Assembly (NCBI GenBank): GCA_017858255.1
Contig: JAFMBV010000003.1
Coordinates: forward strand, 23,986-87,985
Direction: 5' to 3'
Length of the DNA stretch: 64,000 nt
Origin: Bacteriovoracaceae bacterium
Lineage (GTDB): Bacteria; Bdellovibrionota; Bacteriovoracia; Bacteriovoracales; Bacteriovoracaceae
Every line of letters starts with the position of its first letter. Positions within the stretch are counted from its first letter, which is position 1. This document shows positions 49,174 through 57,899 of this stretch, one piece after another. The translations under genes and the position numbers were made by a program. The notes below the pieces were generated by a model. That model had not been told where the DNA came from and made no database searches. It saw only the letters and a list, made by a program, of their open reading frames with translations.

Positions 49174-49977
49174 ATGAAGAACTTAATTATTGTAGGTATT
49201 TCACAGTCAGGTTTATACGATTATGTCTCGCTGTTGGATGTGAACTTGAAAGAGCAAGAGGGTTACACTCTACTTGGTGGTTACTTCAATACTTTTGGAG
49301 ATAGCTATCGTATGGAAGTCTCTCAAACAAAGAACACATCCTTGAGCATGGATATGTTTGAACCAGGCTCTCATAGAAGGTCTTTTGCACTTAACTCAAA
49401 TGGAGTTATTCAGGAGTACAGAGACTATGGGGACCAATCGATGAGTCCTATTAACTCTCAAAAAGAATTTGAACAAAGAATTGAACTCTTAAATCAAGCA
49501 AAGGGTAATTACTTAATGGCCTTAACAACTTGGGATATCATCTCAGTTCAGCGAAACGCGCCAAATCTTTATGGAAAGCTGGTGAGGCTTCTAAACGATT
49601 CTGAAGTTGTAATATTAAAACCAGATAATAATGAAGATGCATTGGCGGCTTACTTGCTGGCAAATGAAACGGGAAGTTGGGTACTACCAACTACTCATAA
49701 AGAAGTGAACCTAAGTAAGTCTTTTACAGCAAAGAAAAGTTCTATTGAAGACTTTATTGCTGAGTTTGATTCTTTAAAAACCATTTCTAAAAACCTTAAC
49801 CAGGCAGTAGTTCTCTCAGTTAAAGAGGCGATGGCCGGTAAGGGGCCAATTCAAAAACGGGGCTTATCTGTATTGGCTCCAACTGGTAAATTTGGTCGCC
49901 CAAGATATAAAAAATCACAGTTAAGTTACTTTAGAAACCAAGACGTGATTAGGGGATATGCCCAAAATCTTTCTTAG
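49174..49977 (+). CDS. Orphan protein, no family recognised
   Basis: The 267-residue protein starts MKNLIIVGISQSGLYDYVSL, a strand-loop-helix that resembles a nucleotide-binding start without a proper Walker or Rossmann loop. It has no signal peptide and no membrane segment. Other visible parts are DMFEPGSHRRSFALNSNGVI, LVRLLNDSEVVILKPDNNED and a basic C-terminus (GRPRYKKSQLSYFRN). GGAG precedes the ATG, 14 bases after the beta-helix gene. Its place between that gene and the NAS-like gene suggests a shared process. I make no functional claim. Confidence 0.5.
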   Translation: MKNLIIVGISQSGLYDYVSLLDVNLKEQEGYTLLGGYFNTFGDSYRMEVSQTKNTSLSMDMFEPGSHRRSFALNSNGVIQEYRDYGDQSMSPINSQKEFEQRIELLNQAKGNYLMALTTWDIISVQRNAPNLYGKLVRLLNDSEVVILKPDNNEDALAAYLLANETGSWVLPTTHKEVNLSKSFTAKKSSIEDFIAEFDSLKTISKNLNQAVVLSVKEAMAGKGPIQKRGLSVLAPTGKFGRPRYKKSQLSYFRNQDVIRGYAQNLS

Positions 49978-50009
49978 ATAACGATTAATCAGAAAAGTTA
50001 ATTTATTAT

Positions 50010-50582
50010 ATGTCCCATAGCTTAAAGATATCTCAAATCGAAAAAGAGATAGCCCGCAAAATTATTGAAGATGAAACCGAGATAAATTCTTTTCAATTTA
50101 TAACCGAGTGCCTTCAGCGAAATGACGACCTTGATAGGATTCCAAAAGTAAAAAACTTTACTCTCGTTGGTGGTGGTAGCGTACCAACAACCATCATTAA
50201 AGCCTCTCAGTTAGATAAGTTCGATAATTTTGAAGTGATTGATATCGACGATGAGGCGATAACTCTAGGGAAGTTAATTTTAGAGAAGCAAGGCCTATTC
50301 GGAAATTATATTAATTGCGGTGGTGAGAATTATAATTTTGAAAACAGTGATGTTGTTTACATTGCGAACCTCGCTCAAGGTAAGGCGAAGATATTAGAGC
50401 AGTGTTGGAGAACCCTACTAAGCGGTACCCAGGTCATTTTAAGACTCTCGACCTCAAGTAACCTTGATGATGTTGATTCTTTCTCTCAAGAGGAGATTGA
50501 CCAAAAAAAATGGACTATAGAGTCCCATGGAGACAGGTCAATTGAATTTAATAGCTATAATGTTTTTCTAAGAAAGAACTAA
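50010..50582 (+). CDS. Nicotianamine-synthase-like protein
   Basis: The 190-residue protein has the core of nicotianamine synthase, a methyltransferase-like fold that condenses aminobutyrate units from SAM. FTLVGGGSVPTTIIKA near 51-66 corresponds to the family's GsGplPlTsi motif, and FEVIDIDDEAITLGKLILEK to its V-D-x-D helix. DVVYIANLAQGKAKILEQCW matches the VFLAaLv..k...i segment, and VILRLSTSS the aRsahg strand. At 190 residues it is shorter than plant (about 320) or archaeal enzymes. Homologues include staphylopine and other metallophore synthases, so a metallophore or a modified amine is conceivable. It overlaps the opposing barrel gene by 4 bases. Confidence 0.6.
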   Translation: MSHSLKISQIEKEIARKIIEDETEINSFQFITECLQRNDDLDRIPKVKNFTLVGGGSVPTTIIKASQLDKFDNFEVIDIDDEAITLGKLILEKQGLFGNYINCGGENYNFENSDVVYIANLAQGKAKILEQCWRTLLSGTQVILRLSTSSNLDDVDSFSQEEIDQKKWTIESHGDRSIEFNSYNVFLRKN

Positions 50583-51973
50583 AAAATATAACCTACATTC
50601 AGATAAAAGGTATCATTAGCTCTGTAAGCACTCCAATAGGAATTAGTTTGTGGAGACCTTATAAGTTCGCTCCCAAGAGTGATGCTACTTTGTCTCCAGG
50701 GTTGGAATATTAATTGAGCATTTAAGAGATTATCTTTTCGTTCAAAGTCATAGCGAATATTCATAGTACCTTGAAGCCAATCATAAAACTCATATGATCC
50801 ACCCATGCCTAGTGCATTTTGCCATTTCACAGTTTCACTATAAAAGTCATCGCTACCTTTTTCATGTTCACTGAAATATCGTAAGTAGTTTAGAGAAATG
50901 ATAGAGAAATTATTCTTAATATTAATTGAAGAATGGGCATAAGTTTCTCTGTTATATTTTGGCTCCACTTTGAAAAAGTCACTTTGGAGTGTCCGATTAT
51001 TTTTAATTTCGAGAGAAAAGCTATCAAAGTCTGAGCCTAGTTTGGCATTTGGGTCTATTGTGATAGCTCCAGCAACAAATTCCATATTCTTATATTTTTG
51101 TCTTAGCTCACCACCAAACATAACATGATGATTAACTACTGGATTGGCATTTACGACCACGCTATCAAGTGCTGGTTCATAATAAGCTTCTGCATTTATT
51201 CTTAATCTTCTCTCTGGCTTATAGATAGAAAATGCACTGACTTGGCCTTGGTTGGCTTGTTCTCCCCAGTCTAAGCTCATTCTTAACCCAAGAGATTTTT
51301 GAACGATAACATCGCGATACTCGGGCACTTCTAAATCATAGAATATATCGACCTCTTGGTTAGCAATAATGGTTCTTTCTGGTGGTCTCTTGTACCAGTC
51401 AGTATTACTGACGACTTGGCCATCTTCTACTTTTACAGAAGGATTTAGGCTTGGAATGTAAAAATAGCTAAGGAAAACCTCAGTTTTAAGATTATTATCC
51501 TTCGTTTGATAATGGAAGCCGGATAGGCCTTCATTCTTCATATCCATTAAACGAAAGCCACGTGTGTTTTGAAAGTGATCGAGCTGCCAAAAACTTTCAT
51601 TCGGATGCCAGTCTAGTTTTTGACGACCAAGAGTATAGGTTGAACCATTCTCACCCTTATATCTTAAATAGGCTTCAGAGAGAGATGGGCTAATGTCGTT
51701 ATTATTAAGATAGAATCTTAAGTCACCATTAAAAGAGCCTTCAATTGAGTTCTTTCTTAGTGAGTAGGTATGGGAAAAGTCGATCCAGTCAGAGTTTCTT
51801 GTTTTATTTTGCGGTTGATTAAGTCTAACAAATTTTTCATACCCTACTCTAGTGGCCGATCTACTAGAGTCGTAAAGGTTTTCATTCAATAAATTATTAC
51901 TTCCTTGGGCCCATGAGACCGTACATATTATAGAAGCAATAAGAAATATCGTCGTTTTTTGGTGGGCTCTCAT
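50579..51973 (-). CDS. Outer-membrane porin-like barrel protein
   Basis: The 464-residue protein has a signal peptide (IASIICTVSWAQG). It is otherwise built from repeated strands with aromatic ends (DFSHTYSLRKNS, YTLGRQKLDWHPNES), ending AYRANDTFYLNVGYIF, the aromatic terminal residue expected for outer-membrane insertion. The size and the RQKLDWHP motif recall alginate-export or OprD/DUF1302-like porins, but I do not assign one. It is convergent with the NAS-like gene and divergent from the EF-hand-like lipoprotein; whether it imports the putative product of the neighbouring locus is conjecture. Confidence 0.65.
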   Translation of the reverse strand: MRAHQKTTIFLIASIICTVSWAQGSNNLLNENLYDSSRSATRVGYEKFVRLNQPQNKTRNSDWIDFSHTYSLRKNSIEGSFNGDLRFYLNNNDISPSLSEAYLRYKGENGSTYTLGRQKLDWHPNESFWQLDHFQNTRGFRLMDMKNEGLSGFHYQTKDNNLKTEVFLSYFYIPSLNPSVKVEDGQVVSNTDWYKRPPERTIIANQEVDIFYDLEVPEYRDVIVQKSLGLRMSLDWGEQANQGQVSAFSIYKPERRLRINAEAYYEPALDSVVVNANPVVNHHVMFGGELRQKYKNMEFVAGAITIDPNAKLGSDFDSFSLEIKNNRTLQSDFFKVEPKYNRETYAHSSINIKNNFSIISLNYLRYFSEHEKGSDDFYSETVKWQNALGMGGSYEFYDWLQGTMNIRYDFERKDNLLNAQLIFQPWRQSSITLGSELIRSPQTNSYWSAYRANDTFYLNVGYIF

Positions 51974-52110
51974 ATCCCCATTTTGCCTATGTTAAAGATA
52001 AAATGCCTTAAAAACTGACGCTTTGTGTAAAATTGCCATGATTGTCTATTTTCTCTTCAAATACGTTCATTATTTACCTAGTATGAGTAAGTTGAGGAGT
52101 TAATAAGTAT

Positions 52111-54948
52111 ATGAAATTATTAAGAAATGTACTATCTATTGCAATCTGCCTTCTAATGGCCGGTTGTGGTTACTTTGGCGACGAACCTGTCGCTGACGTA
52201 GGTACATACAGATCTGACAACCTCTCTAACTCCTGTGTAATTGACGTAGAAAAACTAACGAAAATAATTGAAGAAAATGTCCAAGGTCAAATAGACTGCC
52301 TTGAAGAGAACCTTTTAAACTTCACCAAATATGTAAAAAGCGAAGACATGGAATCTGTAAGTGGTTTGGAGTTAGGTGGGTTTGTTCGAAGATTTTTTAA
52401 AGGCCATGCTCAGATTATTCTCGATAGCTTAGGAATTATATTCGATATTAATAGTCTTTTTCTTCGTGATAATCAAAATGCAATATCAACCCAAAATATT
52501 AAGCCTCTCTTTGATCTGCTTCGTGTCGCTAACCTAAAACTCGCCAAAATAATGACTACCTTAAGATATTTTGAGGAAGATAAATTGGATTTGGGAAGTG
52601 CCCAGATTTTAGTCGAAAGTGACTTAAGAGAATTTGCTACTAAAGTAAAATCAATAATTTCAACATACGGTAGAGGTAGTGACTCTTCTATTAATTTAGA
52701 GGACTTCTTCAAGAGAATCTCTAGTCAATTCGAAAGTTTTAGACTTTCGGAAAATAGTTTAAATGGTCTAATGGCGATGAAAAAACTATTTCTTGGAGGA
52801 GAGCGTGAAGTCTTAAATCGAAGTCAACTCTTTGTATTGCTTGATCGTTTACCAGAGCTTGGGAGTGTCGCATTTTCTCTACTTTATGCCTCTCAGAAAA
52901 ATCAAGGTTCTAATGAGAAATTATATTCTCTCTTTAAGAGAAATATTGAAGTTCTTACTGAGCAGGTCTTTTCTCATCGAAGAGAGGAGATTATTTTCAA
53001 AGAAGGTGAGATAGAAAGCCTAATTGAATCATTCTTTGTTGAAGACAAAGAACTTTTTGTTCAAGTCTCTCATAAGGTGAAAAAACATTTGCTTGGCTCT
53101 CGAACCGAGACCGGTCCTTATAGCTATCAAGAGATTAGGAATATTTCCCATCTAACATTGTCCATGCTTGAAGGCTTAATATTTTACGAAAAATATAGCG
53201 AGAGCATATCGGACAATAAAAGCTGGAATAAAAATAACTGGGGTTGGAAGAAAGAACAGTTCATAAAGAACTTCGACGAATTTCAAACATATTTAACGAC
53301 TTCGCTAAATCAAAACACCTATTTTCCAGAGAAAATGGAAATTTTCTCCTTTGCTAAGTTTTTAGCGAGTAAATTTGAGTCGTTTCCAATTAATGAAAGT
53401 TTCTTAGAAAGCTTAACACTTCTAAAGGTCGTTTTAGTCGGTGGTCCTAAGGCCACATTTAACAAGCTAGAGCTACTTAATATTTTAAGTAAGTCGAATG
53501 ATTTAGCGAGTATAACTTTTGATTTAATCTACTCTTCAGATGAAACTCACTCGAATCAAGGCAAGGCCAACCTGCTCTATGGAGCTATAAAGGAATTACG
53601 GCTTTTGATTACATCTCAAAAGTATCTTCATGTTACTACTGTTGAGGATCTTCTAAGGATTATTTCTACTACTTTAAATAAGCCTGCAATTATTAATTAT
53701 CGCTCCACGGTGGAAGACCTGAAAGAGAAGGTTTTTGGCGGGTACGCAAATTCTATTTCCGTCGCAGATATAAGTGAAATGCTCGAAATGGCTGAAGGAT
53801 TTTTGGGTCGTTATTATTACTTTGATATCGCATTTGATGCTTATGAAAAACAACTCAATTCACCTGACCCGATTCAACACTTAAGTTACCGCCATCACAA
53901 AGGTTATAGGGCCTTTTCTCAAGAGGAAATTTTATTATATAAAAATGAATTTAACGACCTTGTAAGAAAATTTAGAATTTATAGGAACAAAGATGGAACT
54001 CAGTATTTAGGTAATACTTATAAAAGAACAAAAGTGGGTTTGCTTGAGTTATATGCCATTAAATATTTCTCTACAATTATCGCTAAGTCCTATGGTCATA
54101 AAGTTTTTGAAAAAGATTTCTATGCTTTAAATATCAAGGAGTTGAATGAGGTTCTTTTCCTCTTTAGACCTGTGTTGGAAGACTATGGTCTTTGGAGTGT
54201 CTATCCCGAAAACTTTGCTCGGAATGCTTTATTGCTTTCTGATCTCTTTCAAGGTCAGTCAGATGGTAATTTAAGCATAGACCCAAGTGAAGCAGCTGAG
54301 TATGGAACTCTCGCTTTATTTTCAATGACTGTTGCGGATAGATTAGTAAAAAGTCTTAAAGAAAAGTGTGATTGGATTGTGTATGGTGATGTCGAAGGCT
54401 TTTCGTTGCCTTGTTATCGTTCTCATTTCTTTAATATTACTTTAAATGAACTTGATCTAAAAAATAAACTTCCAAAACTTAATGCTTATATAGAGTCCGT
54501 ACCAGAGGAAGAACGTTTTCGCTTCTTAACAGCTGTAGAGGGTTTTGCGAGAGAGTCACAAGATCAGAATAGACCTGAGACTCGTAAAGATTTGGTGCTA
54601 CTTATAGGGGCAATGCTTAATATTGAATCGACTTTTCTTAGGTATGATAAGAATAAAAATAATCTCATCGATTCGAACGAATTGGATTTAGCCTTTCCAG
54701 TATATGAGGATGCTATCATGCAGGTGGCAAACCTTGATGAAACAAAGCGACCATACGCTAAGAGTATTTTTCTCTACATGATCAAAGAAATGGAGCAACC
54801 GAGTACTTGGGATATTGCAACCTTTCACTACAATCCATTTGTCAGTAAAAAGATTTCTTCTGAGAGGTTAAATATTGGAGCTCTCTTATACAACATGCTT
54901 TTAGCAAGCCAAAAATCTAAGCCAGTAGAGAACCAGTCAGGGCCTTAA
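52111..54948 (+). CDS. Large lipoprotein with degenerate EF-hand-like repeats
   Basis: The 945-residue protein has a lipobox (LLMAGCGYF, cysteine at residue 19). It is built from repeats of about 40 residues: a hydrophobic helix, a Gly-Gly or Asp/Asn-rich loop, and a second helix beginning with a serine/Glu-Leu. Copies are visible near 105-145, 222-262, 322-358, 436-476, 535-565, 706-740 and 832-872. The last has a canonical calcium loop, DKNKNNLIDSNE at 846-857 (D1, N3, N5, E12); most others have lost the acidic ligands. Pairs 197-285 and 413-500 are longer duplications. It probably sits at the outer or inner membrane surface; the function is unknown. Confidence 0.6.
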   Translation: MKLLRNVLSIAICLLMAGCGYFGDEPVADVGTYRSDNLSNSCVIDVEKLTKIIEENVQGQIDCLEENLLNFTKYVKSEDMESVSGLELGGFVRRFFKGHAQIILDSLGIIFDINSLFLRDNQNAISTQNIKPLFDLLRVANLKLAKIMTTLRYFEEDKLDLGSAQILVESDLREFATKVKSIISTYGRGSDSSINLEDFFKRISSQFESFRLSENSLNGLMAMKKLFLGGEREVLNRSQLFVLLDRLPELGSVAFSLLYASQKNQGSNEKLYSLFKRNIEVLTEQVFSHRREEIIFKEGEIESLIESFFVEDKELFVQVSHKVKKHLLGSRTETGPYSYQEIRNISHLTLSMLEGLIFYEKYSESISDNKSWNKNNWGWKKEQFIKNFDEFQTYLTTSLNQNTYFPEKMEIFSFAKFLASKFESFPINESFLESLTLLKVVLVGGPKATFNKLELLNILSKSNDLASITFDLIYSSDETHSNQGKANLLYGAIKELRLLITSQKYLHVTTVEDLLRIISTTLNKPAIINYRSTVEDLKEKVFGGYANSISVADISEMLEMAEGFLGRYYYFDIAFDAYEKQLNSPDPIQHLSYRHHKGYRAFSQEEILLYKNEFNDLVRKFRIYRNKDGTQYLGNTYKRTKVGLLELYAIKYFSTIIAKSYGHKVFEKDFYALNIKELNEVLFLFRPVLEDYGLWSVYPENFARNALLLSDLFQGQSDGNLSIDPSEAAEYGTLALFSMTVADRLVKSLKEKCDWIVYGDVEGFSLPCYRSHFFNITLNELDLKNKLPKLNAYIESVPEEERFRFLTAVEGFARESQDQNRPETRKDLVLLIGAMLNIESTFLRYDKNKNNLIDSNELDLAFPVYEDAIMQVANLDETKRPYAKSIFLYMIKEMEQPSTWDIATFHYNPFVSKKISSERLNIGALLYNMLLASQKSKPVENQSGP

Positions 54949-55651
54949 ACTTCAAGCGAACGACAGCGAACAAGGCCTCAAAAATAATTCCACCGGCCAT
55001 TTTGGATTCTCCATCTCGTCTTTCATAAAAAGTGATGGGGACCTCTTTTACTCTAAGGCCAGAGAGCCAAACTTTATAATTAAGCTCAAGCTGGAATATA
55101 TAACCTTTAGAAATTATATGGTCGAGATTGAGGGTTTCTAGAGCTTTTCTACTGAAGCACTTAAAACCGCCAGTAGTATCGAATACAGGAATTCCTGTTA
55201 CAAAACGAGTATAGATTGAGGCCAAGTAGGAGAGAAGTAGCCTTTTAAAAGGCCAATTTATAATTCTGATTCCATCAATATAACGGGAACCTATCACTAA
55301 ATCATTTTGTTGACCTGCTGTGAGAAGGTCTTGAACTTGTTTGGGATCGTGGCTAAAGTCACAGTCCATCTCAAAGACAAAGTCGTAATCTTTCTCTAGG
55401 GCCCACTTGAAGCCCGTAATGTAGGCAGTACCAAGTCCTAGCTTTCCTTTGCGTTCAATCATAAATAGATTTGAATGTTTTTCTTGAAACTTTCTTACTA
55501 CATCTGCCGTACCATCAGGTGATCCATCTTCGATAATAAGAAGACTTACTTCTGGGTATAGGCCAAAGAGTGTGGTGATCATTCTTTCAATATTATCAAT
55601 TTCATTGAAAGTCGGAATAATTATAAGGGTCTTGTGCCAAGGTAGTTGCAC
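54917..55651 (-). CDS. Polyprenyl-phosphate mannosyl/glucosyl transferase (DPM1-like GT2)
   Basis: The 244-residue GT2 enzyme lacks membrane helices and has IIPTFNEIDNIERMI (11-25), LIIEDGSPDGTADVV near 37, the DxD-type EMDCDFSHDP near 93, and SGLRVKEVPITFYERRDGES near 199, all typical of polyprenol-monophosphomannose synthases. Such enzymes load a lipid carrier with one sugar that membrane GT-C enzymes then use; an Agl23-like protein is encoded nearby. The start is the first ATG of the frame. Its end overlaps the EF-hand-like lipoprotein gene by 32 bases. Confidence 0.88.
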   Translation of the reverse strand: MQLPWHKTLIIIPTFNEIDNIERMITTLFGLYPEVSLLIIEDGSPDGTADVVRKFQEKHSNLFMIERKGKLGLGTAYITGFKWALEKDYDFVFEMDCDFSHDPKQVQDLLTAGQQNDLVIGSRYIDGIRIINWPFKRLLLSYLASIYTRFVTGIPVFDTTGGFKCFSRKALETLNLDHIISKGYIFQLELNYKVWLSGLRVKEVPITFYERRDGESKMAGGIIFEALFAVVRLKFKALTGSLLA

Positions 55652-55681
55652 TCTAAAAACTCCATTTAAAATATTTAATAG

Positions 55682-56071
55682 TTATTTTCTACAAGTTGAA
55701 CAATGATTGTGCAATGACTCTCTGAGTTTATTTACGCTCTTATAAAAAAAATGACTCGCTTTTTCTCCGACGTCTGTATCAAGAAGCCAGGCAAACTTTT
55801 TTACAGTGCTATTACGCTTAGCGAGGTATTCAATGACTTCATGACCTTTCAAGATATTGTTAGTTTCATCATCCAAAATAAGGTGCACTTCTTTGTTAAT
55901 TTTATCTAGCTCCAATTTCGGAAACTCCCTAAATAATTCAGGGTGATCTAGGGGGTAAAAGGATAAAGAAATATCAAAGTCCATATGCTCTAAAGCCTGC
56001 TTAAAGCGGACACATAGTGGGCACTCTGGATCGTAAATGATAAAAGGGAGGGACATTGTTTTTTCGTTCAT
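55682..56071 (-). CDS. DUF393 (YuxK-like) thiol protein
   Basis: The 129-residue protein has a thioredoxin-like CxxC motif (YDPECPLCVRFK, residues 13-24) as in DUF393/YuxK proteins, which usually read DGxCxLC and have about 120-135 residues. ILKGHEVIEYLAKR follows near 73, a family feature. A C-terminal HCSTCRK may bind metal. A redox or thiol-disulfide role is presumed for the family, but no substrate is known. It lies between the mannosyltransferase and the 539-residue gene on the same strand. Confidence 0.75.
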   Translation of the reverse strand: MNEKTMSLPFIIYDPECPLCVRFKQALEHMDFDISLSFYPLDHPELFREFPKLELDKINKEVHLILDDETNNILKGHEVIEYLAKRNSTVKKFAWLLDTDVGEKASHFFYKSVNKLRESLHNHCSTCRK

Positions 56072-56095
56072 CCTGAACCTATATTAAAAAATGGT

Positions 56096-57715
56096 TTATT
56101 GAATTTCTAAACGGCGCCAACCAGATACTTGATAGCGGCGAGATATAATTTCAAACAAAGGTCGCTCTTTATTTCTCGTAATTTGAGGAGCTTTCTTTTC
56201 AGCTTCTTGGGCAAATTTTAAAACACTCTTACTATTGGTAGGACTTTTCTTTTTAAACTTGTTAAGCATTGAATTAAAGTTTTGACCTTTTTTACTGTTT
56301 CTAGAACCAATTTTTCCATTCGCTCTACTAAAACTAAGTACAGAGGAGCCACCAGACCTTCTAGCAGCATTATATTTCTTACGAGACTCTTGTAGATCAG
56401 CACTTAGTCCAGAGACCTTCTGTTGTCCGGTTTTTGTTGTTGGTTGTGAGGCCAAAAGCATTGCTAAAGGTTTTGGGATGCCATACTTTTTAAACTCGTC
56501 AGCGATGGCCATACCCTGGCGGTCTAGAGGTTTGCTATCACTGGCCTTTGAAGCAAGGTCACCTAATAACTTTTTTGCACTAGCAGCATTAGAATTACCG
56601 GCAGCAGAAAGCTTTCCATTTGTTAATTGACCCCTGGTAAGATTTCTAAAATCCTTTCCTGCGGAAGATTTTGCAAATTGAACAAATCCTGGTGCTGTGA
56701 TGTCAGAGAAAAACTCGTTATCAAAACAAGCCTCTCTTGAAATACAATCACACTGAGCATCTGGTTTTAGATCTTTATCAACGCAAGGAACTCGAAAACT
56801 ATCATTCGCGATGGCCTTTTTATGAAGTTCAGGCACACAGTGGGTTGGGTCGTACATGGTTTCGGGCTGAGTACAGTAACAGTTTAATTGAGTGTGAGGA
56901 TTACAATCACCCCTTCCTGGTAATGATTCAGCAATTTCATTAATCTCTTTTGAATACTTTTCTTGTTGAGAAGCTTCATTAAACCAAAATGCAGTCAAAA
57001 ATCCAGCTGCAGCTGTTTGGGCAATGACTTTCCAATCAATCACAATTCCGCCTGCGGCCATGTAGGCTCCATAGCAAGCGGTAGTTGCTCCCCATACGCT
57101 TCCTTGGATTTTGGCGGACTTTGCTCGGGCGTCGTGACTTCTTGCTGCTCTGTAGAGCATTTCTTTTTGAGGTGTCTCCTGAGTGACAGGCTGAGACTTT
57201 AAACTATTTTGTGCCATTTGCTGAGCAAACATGGCAACCGCTTCACCAGCTGCTGGGATGAGTGTGCAGTAGTTTTTCTTAGTACCATCTTCTTCAGCAC
57301 CTTCTGTAGCGGTTTCTGTCGCGCCTTCGGTTGAGCCTTCAGCTGCGCCCCCTGATTTGGTTTTAAAGTCGAAAGCGTCCCCTTGCATACCCATCATGCC
57401 ACCAATAATGGAGTAAGCTTTAGCGACCATTTGAACGATGGTTGAGTCCACACCTAGAAAGGACGTTTTTCCACGACCATCGCATGCTCTAGGGTCTTTT
57501 AGTTTAGAACATTCTTCATCTAGTTTTCTCTGGGAAAGGCCTTCGTGAATAAAGACCTGACTTTCAAACCGATTCTGATCGGTTAAGTCATATTCACCAG
57601 ACGCTTTGTCTGGAATATCGCCAGGCTTAACCTTTTGACCGGCCAGCTGGGCCTGAGCTTGGCCCAAGCTTCCAAAAGTCAGAAAGAATATAATCAAAAG
57701 CTGAGTTATTTTCAT
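56096..57715 (-). CDS. Large secreted protein of unknown family
   Basis: The 539-residue protein has a signal peptide (LIIFFLTFGSLGQAQAQL). A Glu/Thr/Gly-rich low-complexity linker (GGAAEGSTEGATETATEGAE, about 122-141) and two hydrophobic helices (ACYGAYMAAGGIVI near 212, TAAAGFLTAFWF near 231) follow. A cysteine-rich stretch then reads CNPHTQLNCYCTQPET, CVDKDLKPDAQCDC and ACFDNE (near 270-335), and the tail is very basic (KKGQNFNSMLNKFKKKSP). It probably lies in the envelope with disulfides. I know no homologue outside predatory-bacteria-like genomes, by memory only. An inverted repeat lies 28 bases before its start. Confidence 0.55.
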   Translation of the reverse strand: MKITQLLIIFFLTFGSLGQAQAQLAGQKVKPGDIPDKASGEYDLTDQNRFESQVFIHEGLSQRKLDEECSKLKDPRACDGRGKTSFLGVDSTIVQMVAKAYSIIGGMMGMQGDAFDFKTKSGGAAEGSTEGATETATEGAEEDGTKKNYCTLIPAAGEAVAMFAQQMAQNSLKSQPVTQETPQKEMLYRAARSHDARAKSAKIQGSVWGATTACYGAYMAAGGIVIDWKVIAQTAAAGFLTAFWFNEASQQEKYSKEINEIAESLPGRGDCNPHTQLNCYCTQPETMYDPTHCVPELHKKAIANDSFRVPCVDKDLKPDAQCDCISREACFDNEFFSDITAPGFVQFAKSSAGKDFRNLTRGQLTNGKLSAAGNSNAASAKKLLGDLASKASDSKPLDRQGMAIADEFKKYGIPKPLAMLLASQPTTKTGQQKVSGLSADLQESRKKYNAARRSGGSSVLSFSRANGKIGSRNSKKGQNFNSMLNKFKKKSPTNSKSVLKFAQEAEKKAPQITRNKERPLFEIISRRYQVSGWRRLEIQ

Positions 57716-57742
57716 AAATTACCTATTCCTATATTTTAACAC

Positions 57743-57767
57743 CCCTCTAGCTCGGGGGCCTAGAGGG
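57743..57767. promoter_or_regulatory. Inverted repeat between divergent genes
   Basis: CCCTCTAG and CTAGAGGG, 8-base arms, are separated by 9 bases. It lies 28 bases from the start of the 539-residue gene and 133 bases from the DtxR-family gene. A repressor operator or a leader hairpin are both possible. Confidence 0.4.
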
Positions 57768-57899
57768 CAAAGGAATCCTGAGCAATATTTATGTAAATAC
57801 AGTCACTTAGCGTTATTTGGGGTTGTTTTAAAATTACCTATAGCGCAATAAATAATTGTCGATTGACCAAATGCACGACCACTTGGTAGAAACACATCG

